This document shows positions 35,801-50,800 of a DNA stretch of 64,000 bases, piece after piece. The DNA is taken from positions 621,001 through 685,000 of the forward strand of contig OW028577.1 of the NCBI GenBank assembly GCA_932294295.1, given 5' to 3'. The stretch comes from Alitta virens (Eukaryota > Annelida > Polychaeta > Phyllodocida > Nereididae). The notes below the pieces were generated by a model. It saw nothing but the letters and a program-made list of their open reading frames with translations. It did not search any database and had not been told where the DNA came from. The stretch's first letter is position 1, and each line of letters opens with the position of its first letter. Made by a program: the position numbers and the translations under genes.

Positions 35801-38800
35801 AGTATTGCGTTCTGCAATAACACACATTCCTTTTTATATTTTTCCAGTGAAATTCTAAGTTTTATCAACAAATGCTTTCTGATGCACAGACCAACATCAG
35901 ATTTTACAATGTCACAAGAGAAGCGACAAGAAAATCTCTAATGAACGGTGTAATTCCCATCGTAATAAGTCTCACTCTATCAGAATAAATAACATTTCTC
36001 GTCCAACAATAGTCTTTCAAAAGCTTATTGTTATATAAACCAGGTATTTAATACATGATAGCTTCAAAGTATGCAGAATATTGAGGAATAAAATAAGCTG
36101 ACAATTAAATTATCTTGAGTTACACGTTTCCATCTCTCTACTACCATGCAGCAACCATGAATGAATGGAACACATCAGCAATTTCTTACATGGTCTTTGT
36201 ACTTTTAATAAATTTCTTCTCCAAAACTGCCTGCCATAAACACAGAGCATACAGTTTTTCTTTGTAGTTTCTTAGTTCCATCCCAATTTCCTCAAACCAG
36301 AAGAGTACTAATCATATGACAGGTGCTGCCACCTGGTGGAAATTCAATTTAAGGTGCACTCATTTTTAAAACACCTAAAAAGTTACTTGTCTGGCAGAAA
36401 TGAACTTCTAAAGCTAGGAGAGTGCTGATATGTTAAATGTTAAAAATTGTGACGCGGAAATAAAGAACGCATCGATGCAAAATAACACGTTACAGGGCAG
36501 TGTGAAGATAACAGGCCAGCCACAACTAATGACCTTCCATCAATCATTGAATGGCCCAGACAACAATCACAATTGATCACATGATCAATACAATGGACAT
36601 TATTCAGCCTCATTACAAGTGTATGACCACCATACGTATGGATGAGTTGATGTGGCTGCTGCTGCTGCTGCTGCTGCTGCTAGTAGCATCATTACAACAG
36701 ATGTTTGCCGCTTCATCATGTTCATTTATGATCGAGATTACAGATATATAGCCCAATCCCCACCTGTGCTCACGACTTTCATAAAACTTGCACTACACGA
36801 CCTCGATCGCTATCTGCCCATTTTTACCCGCTCTTTCCTCTTTACTTCGGCATAATATCAAGTTACGATTCACAATTTTTAATATTTTTCTTCCATCACT
36901 TCTTCGCTCAATTAATTCCTCACAGAACTGACACTAGAAGGTCTGAGCAAAACTTTTGTGATTGACGGTAATATCATTCCTATCTCCCTCCTAACAATCA
37001 ATCATATTTCTGTCTTCAGTTCTCAAAATAATTCATCATTTCCATATTTACTTTGCTAATTTAATGTCAGACTGACCTTCCACAATGACACATATTTCTT
37101 TTAATAGAAAACACTTATTGTCGAAAAGTTTTTGCGACAAACATTCCATCAATATACATATCTAAAAAACAGCACAGATACTATCATTAAGAATTAATGT
37201 TACCATAAGTTAAACTTAACATTTACCAATATGTTGATGATATTCAGGACTTCAGATAGAAGCAATCGATCTGTGTTTTTGAAAATAAAGAGAGCTATGT
37301 TCCTAGTTCCTATCATTGCATGACCAACGAGCATCATTCGACATGACCTACTTCCATGGACCTTTGTGTGCCGAGGGCACTTGGTCAATCATGTTGAGTC
37401 CGAGACGGTCAAATGACACCCTTGGACAAAGAAATTAATCGCCCAAAAAGGGTGGACAAATAAGAATGGACCCTGAACAGTAAATTGATCATCAACTTTA
37501 CAGAAGGCGCGGATTGCCAGCAATCATTCCGAATGCTTTGATTGGCAAATAAACCGATGCATTTTACCCCATTTACGCAATCAGTGAGGTCATTGTATAC
37601 CCCCATAACTGAATTAAAGGTCCCTAGTCTGGTCAGCCAGACAAGACGGTCATTCATCATGGTCCTTCATTACTTATTGGCACCAACACTGACTTCCCAT
37701 GCATAATGTCGCTTGGTCATGAATGTAAAATCGCTGATCTATAGCTCAATCGAAATAAAATAGCAATTGCAAAACTTCCCTTCAGAATAAAGAGAATTAC
37801 TTTTTTGTCACTTTAAGTTAAATAAGCAGAAATATAAGTAAAACATGTTTGTAAAAATTTGGAAGTATATGTAAATTCTAAACCAGTAATTCCTATCATA
37901 TTCCAGTAAATTCTAGGGTGAAGCAATTACTTAGTTTAATAAAAAAATTTTTAGAATGTCAAATATTCTAGCAGTGACATCTTAAACTTTCATTTCATTG
38001 TATTTCTAAATATAAGGATAACTGATAACAGTTTCAAAAATTTAATTAAGCCTCGGACATATGAAGCTTATCGCTATCTTTTGACACCCGTCTGGCTTTC
38101 TGTAGATACTGTTAAAGATCAGACATCCAAGGTCAAATTGAAGTGGGCACCTTTTGACATCACTTAGTGACCTATGAGACTGATTGCAGATGACCTGAAC
38201 ATCAAACAATGTCATCATGCCACAACAACTGACCTGTCCAAACACCTTTGCAATCTGCTCTCTCCCATTGAATACTTCACAGCAAGTTTTAAAGAAAATT
38301 ATTCATATATTTGTCACACTGAGTTGGGCAATAATTCTAAGTGTAAGTTTTGATAATCCAGAAAATAATGAACCCTCATTCTGCCCCTTTTGCTAATTTG
38401 CTTCTGTATTTGCTTCTGTATTTCCTATAGTTAGGATTGGAGTTTGCGAATTGAGAATTTCATCGAAGTGCCTGAAATATTCCATTGGCTCAGCATCACG
38501 GCTTAAGTACAATTTTTGCTTATCGCTTCGCCTAACTATTTTTCCGCAGACCCCTCAACAAATTAATGTTCACATGCAGTGTGACAAAGTTTAGCACAAG
38601 GCAAGCAGCAAGCCATCTTTCGTTGGCAGCCTTGTTGTCCAAAAGACAGACACCCTGATGTAATAGTGGATTTTCACGGATGTTTCGCGGTATTTCCATC
38701 CGGTGGCTATGACAGAATACTGCAATTCTATTGGCTGAAAAAGTTCCAGCCCTTGACTCTGATTGGCTGAAGCAAAGTGCATCCTAGCAGCAGTATTTTT

Positions 38801-41800
38801 AGTGCATTTTGATGTATATTTGACATCTTATCATTTAGTTGATTTCCCATAGGAAATTATATTAATGGAATCAGGTATGACCTACTATGTCTGAAAAGCA
38901 AAATAAGCAATAAGAAGAGATGGAAGACCTATGTCTTTCTGAATACAGGGATGCTCAGTGAAAAGACTCTATGGTAGAGAGGTTCATGCAAGCAGCCATG
39001 TGGCTAAGTGGACATGGTCCATGGCTTACTTCTCTAATTTGCGGCTCTTTTTTGCTCATTTCTTTTTCTCAAGTTCCATTAATTACTCTAGTTCAATACG
39101 TCATACTCCGAGCCTTACAGAATCATCTCATCATTACATCTACATCTAGTAGTGATCCTGTCAGCTGACTGAGCTTCTGGCCTAGTATTGGACCACCAGA
39201 AAAAGTTAGAAAATACCAGGTTAGAAACAGACATCTCTTCCTGGTATTGATCAATCTCAGTTAACTGGCAGACAGTCCTCGTAAACCCTATTCGAAAGAG
39301 CTGACACAGCAATAATTGAATGCGACATTACCCTATCTACCCCGAGGTAAGGAAACCCCCAACATGCTAAACACCGATCAAGCATGACGGTGTTACGCTG
39401 ATTGATTTCCTAATTCATTGATTTCGAGACAGTAACACGCGTATGGGATCACTTTGTAAATGTTTCACTATAGCCGGACGAACAGAAAATCACGACAAAA
39501 AAAGCAAAACAAATCAAATACTATTACAAGTTGCAGTAAATAATTCAAAAGCAGTTTATCATTTTGAGCAACATATACCAAGCTAAAATGAGCTTGACGT
39601 GAAAAAACCATGCGTTTTTGCGTTTATCCTTCTCATGGAAAACGCACGTGGCACATTTAGCCATGTTAAGGAGTAAAAGGGGGGAAATTAAATTTTTCAT
39701 CTCAATTTACAATGAATCTCTCGATATCAACTTAGTCCACTTATGCAAGGATCCTCAATGTGACCAATACCATTTGTGCGAATAATTTTTAATAGCTAAT
39801 CCAAAAATTTAACCTTTTGCTACCACTGTATAAGTTACCCTACAATGAAGATTTCCAATAAATAATAGTTGAAAAATGACATTTTTACAAAATTTTCCGA
39901 ATTTTTCTTCTTTAATTTCTCTCATATTTACCTGTGGAAATCTTCATACTTCAAGACATCAGTTCCTCTCGGACCGAAGAAATGAACCGTCAATGTGGTG
40001 TCCTGCAGCGGGGCAGCCTGTCCATCCTTACAAAAAGATAATTAACAAAAAACAAATCAATTCACATTTCATTGGCACAATTACAAATTTACAATCCACT
40101 GATGAAATTCAATCAGAAAAATTACAAAATTACTTTTAAATATATTTTCGATTAAAATTTTTTTTTCAAATATCACAAACATTTGCTGCTGTTCCATTCT
40201 TTAACTAAACCCACTGTGCTACTTCAAAGTTTAACTTAAATTTTGTGATTTAAAAAGATGTGTGGAATAAAACAAAAGGAAAGTGCTGTTGTGCATCTTG
40301 AGAATAACAGAAAAATATGACATGAAGGTTTCATAATATTTGATTCGACTTAATTTATACACATAATATTTACAGCCATGAAAATACTTATATTGATTAG
40401 TAGCCATTGATGATTATTTGTGAGTACCAGAAATGAAACAATAAAACGTTTCGCTTTCATTTCTGAGCAATAAAAGTGATGTCAAGAACATTTTTTATTT
40501 ATTAGTCTATTAGTCAATAATTATTAATAAATTAAAGGAATTGTAAACTATCATAGTCTGTATCACCAGTACATTTGGGTTTAATAAGGAATTAGTTATA
40601 TTTGACATTATAAAACATATTTTGAAAATATTAGGTCAGCAAATTATTTACAAATAAAACAATTTTAAATGGTTATATTAGGTCCGTTGTTTCTGTAAAT
40701 ACAAAGAACATGGGAGGTGTGTTGCCAGGTTTTCGGACGGGTTGAGTCATTAAATAGTTTAAAACACAAAATATAGGAAATCACGACTCGTGTGGGCTCA
40801 TCGCAACATTCTCATATTTATAGACTTTTCACCACACATAAACATTGTCTGAGGACATAACTGTATCGTGTTCTGTCCAACTTTTTTCCCCTAAACAACA
40901 GCCTGGTATTGTGGAGTTTTGCAAAGCTTTGGATAATATACAACACAATGATATCATTATAAGGATCCACACGAGTTTCTTTGATACAGGTTTCCATACC
41001 ATTTTTCATTGTTACTTTTAAACCGACAAACACAGAGGGTGGACATGTTGCGTGACTATTAAGAGACCCTCACATATGGCTAATGAAAGCGAAGGAGGCC
41101 ATATTCCCTGGCCAGACAGTTGGTACACTGTCGAATGCTCGCGCGGGGTCTATCAACAGATCACAGGGTCAAGGCTTATAACAACTTGACTTTGTTGTGG
41201 GCGAGTCGAAAATGGAGGATAATTTTGTGGGTTTTACGGTGCCAATAATATTATAAGATTTGTGGTAAGACCTAAGAGACAACTTCAAGCTTTGATATAT
41301 ATATTTATTTAATTTTCCAGTTCTGTTTTGTCCGATTGTATGACATTTAAATACTACTTTTTTTATACTTTTAGACAAAGTTTCAACACATTGTATTAAT
41401 GTACTGGCAAAGATTGGTATAATGTTTTAATTACTTGTCTGCAATTTACCTACACAATTGTACGATTACTTCGAAATTAATTTTCATTTAAATTAAACAC
41501 TCAGGAAACAACATGATGCAGAATTACAAACAACTTAATTAGTTATTAAGAATGTAAATTCACATATGACGTGATAATACTGGGATATTAAATATTCCAT
41601 ATTAATTAGGTCATAAAATCAGTTAATTCTGGGATAACACAGCCTGAAATAAAGTACAGATTTGAATATAAATAGCTTTAAAAAACTTCATCCGAACTAA
41701 ATAAAATGCACACTGCGACACGAAATGACCACATCTCGATTCTGTGCATTTCACAAAGATGTTAATTATACACCATTTGATCATTAATTAGATATACTAT

Positions 41801-44800
41801 TCTATATTATTTGTACAGCTTTAGATTTGGGCACAAGCAGAGATATATCATGCCACGAAAGAGGCATTTCATACCCTTAACAGACATAACATTTCGGCCG
41901 CGTATGGATCGAACCTTCGCTAAAAACATCAAACAATAAGACTCTTCAAGCAAACTTCAGATATTTGTAATAATTATAAATAATATTAACTTCATATATT
42001 CAACAAAACAGCTTTCAAATAATATATGGCTCTCCAAGCAAGCTTCAGATATTGTTATATATCATCAACTTCATATATTCAATACATAGTTTAAATATAA
42101 ACTGATAACCAGCTCTTTAAGCAAGCTTCGGATAAATGCCATAAACCTCTACTTTTGGATAATTACAGCTTCAGAAGCTCGGATTCAAATATATAATGCT
42201 AATCCAAGCAAGGCTTAAATATTGTATATAATGATAATAAGCTTCATATATGACTTTATATTTTGCTTTAGCAAAGCTTCAGATATATAATCTGATAACA
42301 ATTTCTTAAATTTACCACACATTGATATAGCTTAAAAAGTATACTGCATCATCAAATTGTTATGCAGAACTTATGTAGACTATCACTTTGTTAAGATAAT
42401 TACGTGGGCGTTGATATGACATTTATGTTGTGAATAACTATAAATGCATATTTCTGGTAGGTATGTGATTATCACACAAACTATAATTACTATTAAACTA
42501 ATTTAATAGCTAATTTAATATTACTTAATCTATCGTATAAATCTAATGACACTCATTCTATCAGGCGAGGGTTTCTATGGGAAATTAAGTGTAATGGCTC
42601 ACAGCATGAAAGCGATCATCACAAAGTAAACAGACATGAATAGGACATTGGAACGACATACAAAAAAGCCGTTTTAGTTTTATTATTTGACTTCAACAAA
42701 GCTTTTGATGCTCAAAGGACGATATTAAATGCAAAGAAAACAAGGTTTTCTATCTTATATTTCAATGTATCCAGACCCTTCATTACAAGCCTGGACAGGT
42801 TGTAATAACAGCTGCTACGGGTAGACGTAACGATGAGATGATAAGGCTGTGAGTTTGTACCATTTTAGGATTAAGTGGTGAGTGGCATATTTTACTTGCA
42901 TAGTATATATTTAGATCGCAATTGACACAACTTTTTTAGTATTACTCTAATGTCTTTTAAGTAAAATAGAATGACACCAATACTGGGTCAAAATATTGTA
43001 ATTCCAATTGTGAGTTGGCCTCAGTAGTGAGGTATTTTAGGCAAGGGGTTCCTATGTAGCTCTATACAGTAAACTTTCCCAATTTAAATGGCCCACCCGA
43101 TTTTAATTCGAATTCGGTAAGTTTCCACTTATTTTAAAGATTAATAATAGAACAAAAAAAAACAAGAAATTTAAATATAAATATTTTGTTAACTTTGGTT
43201 CGATTTGGGCCAAAAATTGACCACGGTGAATTCGACTGGGCAAAGTTTAGTTTCTGACCCTTGGTCAGTTGGTGATTGTACTAATTGCTTGTCATGGCAG
43301 ACAAATAGGCCTCAGTAATAACAGTATTTAACCAGATTGCATCTGATAGCTGCACTTGTTACTGATAGCATTTTGCTGAAATGATCAGTTCTCGTCATTT
43401 ATCTTTAAGAGAGGGTTTCTTATCGGCCCTATACCAAGTGGGGTAAAATTATCTCGGGGCTAAGTTGTTTAAACAACAGCAGTCTCTTGGTGCGGACTCC
43501 AAAACATCCTTCAGACATAAGAAAGAACCCTGCTCTGCCAATGCATTTAAAAAGCAGAAAATTTATGCGGCTAAATTGTAGCATTTTGGGCAACGAAAGG
43601 TAGATAATTGTTGGGCGAAAAGCCTTAACGGGTCTATTTTACCCCAGGGTAATGTCCAGAGGGGATTATGCTTTGGGGTGACAATAAAAAGGGGTCCACA
43701 TACCATCTGTTTCTTTCTACAGGCCACCCCCCCCCCTTTAGGTCACCCCCCAAATTGATCTTTGCATAACGTGGGGTCCATAAGACTAGCATACAGCGTT
43801 CTGACATTTTGTAATCTATTGTCTCAATGCTCGTCTGAAGCTTGGTCAGCTTGTATGATCAGTTCAGGCCGACGTAATGATGAGATGATAAGACTTGGGG
43901 AGTCCACACTATGTTACATAAATGTATCAAAGTATAAGAGCCACATTTTATGAATGAGTTTTACCGACATGTTGAGGTAAAAGAAGACCTTTATGTAAAA
44001 AAAAAAAAATAATAATAAATACATTTCTTTGTTTTAAAATTAATACAATACTGAGTTAGGGATTCGCAATTAACTGAATAAAAATATATTTCAGAGTATA
44101 CCATAATTACTATAGCACCTCAGTGATGCTGGACTACACGACACCAAGTCAGATATACAGTCGAATTAATTAGTTTGCATACATCAGATTTTCATTTTAT
44201 ATCCTCCTAATTGTATTCAAAAGCAGCCTAATTGGCAATTATTCAATAGGTATGCTTAAACTACTTTTCCACCACTGTATATGACCAGCTAGTGGTGGTA
44301 GATGTAATGATGAGATAAGACATGGATTTGTGTTGCAATGTATTGTCTATAAGCTACTAATCCACAGTTTAGTGTGGACTGATAACAAAGAAACTTGTGA
44401 CTTCTATGAGTCAAGGAACGTGGAATGTCAGTGTGCATCAAAAGCCTTGCCAGAATCAAAATTTTTAAGCGCAAAGGAAGACATTAACTCTCATCTAAAT
44501 TGGCTAATCTAATAAATATGCGGCTGGGCATTCTTCGCATTTCGAGGCGACATAACCACATCAAACGAGGATTCAAAGGACCGGCAAAATGTCTTCTTTT
44601 TATGTCTTACGGGGAGGCGTAATTAAAGCGAGTGGACGAAAGTTTAAATAAATTAAATAGTAAATGTAACTTATGGAGACCGTAAATGATGTAAAGCAGT
44701 GGGAAATGTTTACGCGGTATCATATTGTAGAGCAGAATAAAAACATAAGACTGTAAAAACACCAAATAGAACTTATTCAACTTTCACTCGTCGAGTTGAA

Positions 44801-47800
44801 TAATAAACAAGTGGAGCGACTTGAAAATGCCCGGAGGCAAAAGTAAGTCAAAAAAGGGTTTGTGTCTCAAGATCATAGAAAAATTCCTCTAACGGAACAA
44901 AACAAGATAAATCAGACAGAGGAAAATTCTTGAGCGAAACAGGACAAATTGATGGACAGGTTAGGAATGGCAAAAATATTACACGTTCAAAATTACTTCG
45001 TAAACATTGATGAGTTAAGTGTTGTCTGAGAGTTACATTTTAGCTGAAATGGTTCCATTTGTCATTGCAATGATGTTTGAGCACACAAAAGATTAAATTT
45101 TATTTATCTTGAATGTTTCCATTAAAATTAATAATTTATGGAGAAATGGACAAAGTAGCCAAGTGTTTCAATAACATTTTTAAAGTGATTGTTCACAAAA
45201 AAAATATTCATCCAAAAACCACAAGTGACCAGATCATTGTGTCAAACATGAACAAAAAAAAAAAGTGATGTAAAAATTCAACTGAAGGTGAATGATTAAA
45301 ACAAGGTGAAACCAAATCGTAATCCAATGAACGAAACTGGAACGAAACTGATGAACGAGAGAGTCGAATGCTTTGAGAGAATCAAGGAAGAGGTTGGTAA
45401 ATGAAAACGCATGCATAAAGAATTGGAATTGCAGCAGCAACAGCATCGTACAGCCTCGGAATATGAGCTTGGGTTCAGCAAAAGCACCTACATGCAAGGA
45501 TCTATGCTTCGCTAACGATTTTTCTCTGTCTACCTTCTGAGCTTGTGTAATGATGCGCTCCAGCTGAAAAGAAACATAACAAGGTCATCATCATACCCGT
45601 TCAGTCATTTGCGGATCCCTTGGTGATCCATCTCATTTCTTGCCCAAAGTGAATGGATGAATACCTCACGAGACATTTACAAACCTTAGCCATCCATCAC
45701 ACTGGCATCTATAAGTTTCGACTGTTACGTCTTGTACCCTACATGAGCGGCAACCACCCAAGCCATATCAAAGGCTTTAAACATGTCCACCAAAAAGCAC
45801 TTACGCTTTACCATTGAAGCATTTAACGAAGAAGTGAGACGGAGAAACATAATTCACCAATTCGTTGAAGACATCAGAGGTTCAAAAAGACTTTGTAACA
45901 AGTGGTCACACGTTGCGGTTTATACAGTTCAAGGCAGAATAAAGTAAATAAAATATCTATACCCCAGTTCACATGGTAAATGTTTCACAAACAGAAGACA
46001 CCACTCTTTGAAGATTCACCATTTTTTAGCTTCAATGAATTTACACCACAGATTTTCACCTTGTGACCTTTTATCAAGTTTAACTGTATCTTATAAAGTG
46101 ACTCAGTTACACAGACTTGCAAAAAAGGCACAATTTCAAATTCTGGAAAATTAAAAATGATCAATAAAGAGGGAAAAAATATTTTTCGTAAAATCGCATA
46201 TATCCATCGATATGGATAATTTAAATGGTGAATCCTCCAATCTTAATCCTGAAAAGTCTCTTCTCTCTCACACAAATACTTCATAATAATATAACTACAA
46301 TGTAACAATAGGAGTAATCATAAAATACATAAACTCTTTAAGATTACACTGTCTGAACACACCACACATAGTTCAGTAACAGGTTAAAAGTACAGTCATC
46401 CAATCCAAAAAAAAGCTTAGTATAAACACAATTCGTTTGTCAGCTATTTGTGGCCAGTGCAGTTAGTTCTAGAGTTAGTAAAACAAATACTGTTAAAAAA
46501 ACCAAAACTTTTTGTAATAAACAGCAGTTAAGTGTTAAGATACCTCAAAAGATGGACTGCGAATAGAGACAGTTGTGATTGTGGAGTTCAAGAAACAAGA
46601 ATTTTTAGCGGAATTTCTAGTCGAAGGCAGCACACATAGTTAACAATGAGACAGATAATTGAGAGAAATTGAAGCGCACACTATTCAAGAATTAATTGAT
46701 TTCATGGGCCAAGTTCAGAGATTGGTTGTTAATAATTAGATCCTCATTTAAAGATTATGAGTCAAACAATACTGACTTTTTAAAAGGATTTGCAAATAAG
46801 CAACCCAGTTAAGCGAGATGAATTTAGGGTTCTGATTATGTATATGAGCAAAAATAAATGCATTGAATCGAATCAAATGTAAGGCAAATAGTCAGCAAGT
46901 GAGATATGGCCGAACAAGACAAAGGGAAGGTGTTTTGTTACAGTATGATAAGATGCCATTAGTTCACAGACAGCAAAAAGCGCTTGCGACAGAGACATCT
47001 CAAGGTCCGACGAAGCAAGATGAGGCATTACAGACGAATGGATGAAAAGAGCAGTCAGCCAAGAGCAGTACGGTGAAATGAGCAAGGAGAAACCATGATA
47101 TGAACATCGCATGTTAAGCAATGAGGGCTTCTAGTAGGGCCACAGCAGCCTGGGGCACCCCACCTGGGTTCACAGATACCCCATCAAGAACAGAGGGCCT
47201 TTCATCTGCATCCTAGCCATGCCAAGCGCTCATCCCACACACTTTGACTTACGTTTACGAGTTATATATGACCCCACGCGAATAAAAGTCTGCAAATTTT
47301 CTCGATTAATTGGAGGAATCAAAGCAGAAGAGAGACAAACTGCACTCGACACATGCCGAGCGGCAGATCCACTTGCTTTACAGCGATTATTAAAAGTGAC
47401 TTTACAGTACCCAACGCAGACTGACCCAAGGCATTAATCAATTGGTCGCAGACCGCAGTCCCCTGCTTGCATCCACATTTTAGTGACTGCTTCCTTGGGG
47501 CAGCTTAAATTGCATGGTCTCATGGTCTAGCTTTTTAACAAAAACCAGGCACAAGCAATAAGAAGCAGGGAGGCTTACAGGGGGGAAGTCTAGACGTCTG
47601 TCAGATGCTACAACCACCGTCTCTGGAAGCCATCAATGAAGGGCCTGCTGCAGGGCACAGTTGTGTAACCAACACTTTTCATGCTGCCTCACCTTCCTGC
47701 CAAACACTGTTCAGTCTGTGAATTGCAAATTGCTTCACAGCATGCCTTAATTGCTCCAGCACATGATACAACAAATACAATTACCATTTAACTATCTCCC

Positions 47801-50800
47801 TTAAAACACAATTAGTAACACCATCACAAAGAGTGCATCGCACCACTCATTCACTGCTCAAAAACTTTCACTTGAAAAATCAATAATCTTGCACTGCAGT
47901 GTAGAGTGTGACAAGTATGTCTGGAGTTTTTTGCTGCAGTCATTCAGTGCTCAGACCACTACAATTTCCATCTAATTATATGTATCTTTACAGCTCTGCC
48001 AGACTCGTAGAAGTAAGAATCGCTGTAGTACAGGAAAACTGACTTAAATGACACAAAAACGACAACCTCAAAATGGCAGAATAATTCTTACTAAACACAC
48101 AGGGAAACAAGAACTATCTTCGTAACTAAAAGAAACATTAGGAGATGACAGCCAAATTGTTACACCGCCATTCGAGCAGCTATTATTCCTGGTGGTCATC
48201 CAGCCTGTCTGCTGACCATCTTGACCGACGAAACACCGACCGATTGATGGTCCGGTCAAGAGGCTGCTAAAGTGACCAGACACTCTTCGAGTGGTCAAAG
48301 ACAAATGTGAACTTTGTCCAGGACAAATCAAGAGCTTTCGTGCTTTACTTGGAAGAAAATACAAATCACAAGGTCATTTTTTTAAATCATATCATTTCTG
48401 TCCAATTGCCAGCCCCTGACGCTCATAAAATCGTTCATCTGGATAAACCATCAAATAACAAAAGAAAAGTATTTAACTTCGTTTTGTATTGCCTCAGTGC
48501 CATTAGTCTGAAGCTCATATGACCAGCTGCCAAGTACAAGATACCTCCAATTGAATGTCTCATGCAACCGACATCTAGCTGAAATATAGATCATGAAGAG
48601 TGCCTGGGTTAGAATCGAACTTAGGACCCTTAGTAGAGCTGATACAGTTAAGTAGGAAGATCAGGCCATTCTCTAAGTGCGGCAGTTTTCTAACAGACCT
48701 CCTATGTTATCAGTAGACAGTGGTGATTGCCTGACCCTTGAGTCAAAGAACTTTGTTCAGGAGAATTAGAAAAAAGTATTGCCTAAGTTAAACTGCAGTT
48801 CTTGACCTTTAGAACTAAAATTTTTACATTTTTACATCCACTGAAGGATGACATTTTGTTTGAGAAATACTTATGCTTTAACAGTCCAAAGTTAAAAAGC
48901 CTAACGCTGGAGCAGTTGGCTAAAACAGTCTTTGATTTGAAAATAAAATTACACATCCCTCATATTTTACAGACAACCAATCGCAACATCTGAAACGCCT
49001 CACAATTTCACACAGATTCGTAAAAAAACTAAACACTTTTTTTTTGGTCGGATAGCAAACATAAGAAGCAGACGGAAGCACTGCGAAGGGGTGACCCAGG
49101 GTTCTACCCTATGGCCAGGTATGAAAGGCTGCAGACACCTCGGATCAAATTCTGCCCCAAAGCAACTCTGCTTTCTGATACTAACAGAAACCTCTGTGAG
49201 AGACCTGCAGCTAAACAGGTTGGGCTTCCTCAAGGGAGAGAAGAGGCCAGGCACAATGTATATGCACAAACATTTCTCAGTGTACTGATATTTATAGTTC
49301 TAATGGACTAAATTTCAATCAACTGATGTGACCAAAGGTCAGAGATGAACCATGGACATCATCAAGAAAGTTATCATCAGGTTTGATGATGACATCACAT
49401 CAATTTACCCCACAGATGGAGGGGTCTTCCACTTACTTCCCTCTACATAACTGCCCTCTGAAAGTTTGAAAATACAGCACAACAAGAACAGAACCAGCAA
49501 GAGAGTAAACCATAATATCTTTGAGAAGACGAAGTACATTGCACTGCCCAGCTAAAATTGCTGGTACTTCAAAGTCCCAGAAATGGTGATGATGTCTCAG
49601 TGTAGATACAAACTGAGTCTAACGGAGAGCAGTTTGGTGTTTATCTCAGTCTCTGGCACTCAGCCAGTCTGGAGGAAGTTCTTAAGGTCATTCTATGACC
49701 TTGAAACCTGACTTCTGAAGGACAAATCTTTGCAGAGTCATAAATCGAATGATAATTGTGATGTATCAGTCTGGTCGTATCTTTCACGCCATCAATTTCT
49801 ACCTTCCACTCCGATGCCATCAATTTCATCTGCCCTTTTTGTCACTTTTTACACTTTTCTGTAATTTTCAAGGAAAACGATCACTTTCAATTTCCGCAAT
49901 TTCATTTCACCTCCACATCTTAAGCGAAATCGAAATAATGATCATCGAGATATGAAATTCTATTTCTGTTCACTACAAATCAATACTACATTAGACCATA
50001 AGCTGAAATGAAAATTGCATTACACTATTTTCACACAAAATACAAGTAAAACAACACATTAAAATTCACGTGAATAATCACCCAAATAAGTTTCGTTAGA
50101 ATGAGGTTGATAAACATCACGAAAGACAACTGTAAACTACTGTAACTCTTAATCTCTTAAACAGACAAACAAATTCACTCTAGTCTTAGTACTAAGCACC
50201 TCTTTGCTTATCCAAGGCTGCAAGAAACACACTAAGCAATTTTAAGAAGACTTTAGACTATGAAATATCTAAAGTTTCTAAGCCAGCCGCTTAAGCGAGC
50301 ATTTAGCTGAAGTCGTGCCACCATGCTGTTCGCGACAGTCTTAATCTATGAGATGGAATTATCTTCCATTAATCACATTTAGCAATGGCAGGTATTTCTA
50401 AAGACAAGTGGTATTTGACTGCAGCCAAATAAACTTCAGATTGTACAGTTGTTTTCAAAATCCATAACTATCCCTCGAAAGCAATCATCAATGGTGTCAT
50501 TTATGATGGGTGAATTAAAAGCATGCAAAAATAGATACTAGTAGTTGAAAACAACTGTTACTGTAGTTACAACTTGACGATAATCCTGGCACCCTTTAAA
50601 GATAACAGATCTCCCCATACTTCAAACATCAAGATTAAAAGTATGGCAAGATGTATATCATAACATATATTGCAACAACTAACAGTGTAGAATTAATGTA
50701 ATCAGTCAAAAGTGCTGGTAAACCTGCCCCAACTTAAAAAAAAACGTTCAAACCCAAGCCATCGCCAGGGTTCTTATAAGTTTTCTTATGCATAAAAGTA

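Larger units (their letters stand above)
33107..39931 (-). other. large MICU intron, repeats only
   Basis: Contains a tRNA-like SINE head (33,265-33,365), family A copies (34,201-34,262 and 39,118-39,192), a G/C-tract patch (34,771-34,860), a CACCATTAAGAC-type repeat (35,117-35,185), a GCT microsatellite and a pair of CCAAT boxes. No conserved coding sequence was recognised. Confidence 0.5.
40027..45491 (-). other. large MICU intron, repeats only
   Basis: Very AT-rich. Holds the ~87-bp degenerate tandem array (41,943-42,310), three family A copies (42,785-42,855; 43,819-43,920; 44,279-44,325) and a C-tract patch near 43,725-43,750. The frame of the 45,492-45,563 exon stays open past its donor into this intron, to about 45,234. 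Confidence 0.5.

Noticed and set aside
45234..45497. Minus-strand ORF of 87 codons continuous with a MICU exon
   Set aside because: It is intron read-through after the GTAGGT donor. The Leu-rich sequence has no counterpart in MICU proteins.
47219..47437. Plus-strand ORF of 72 codons with a basic, folded-protein-like composition
   Set aside because: No start context, splice sites or family motif, and no in-phase neighbours.
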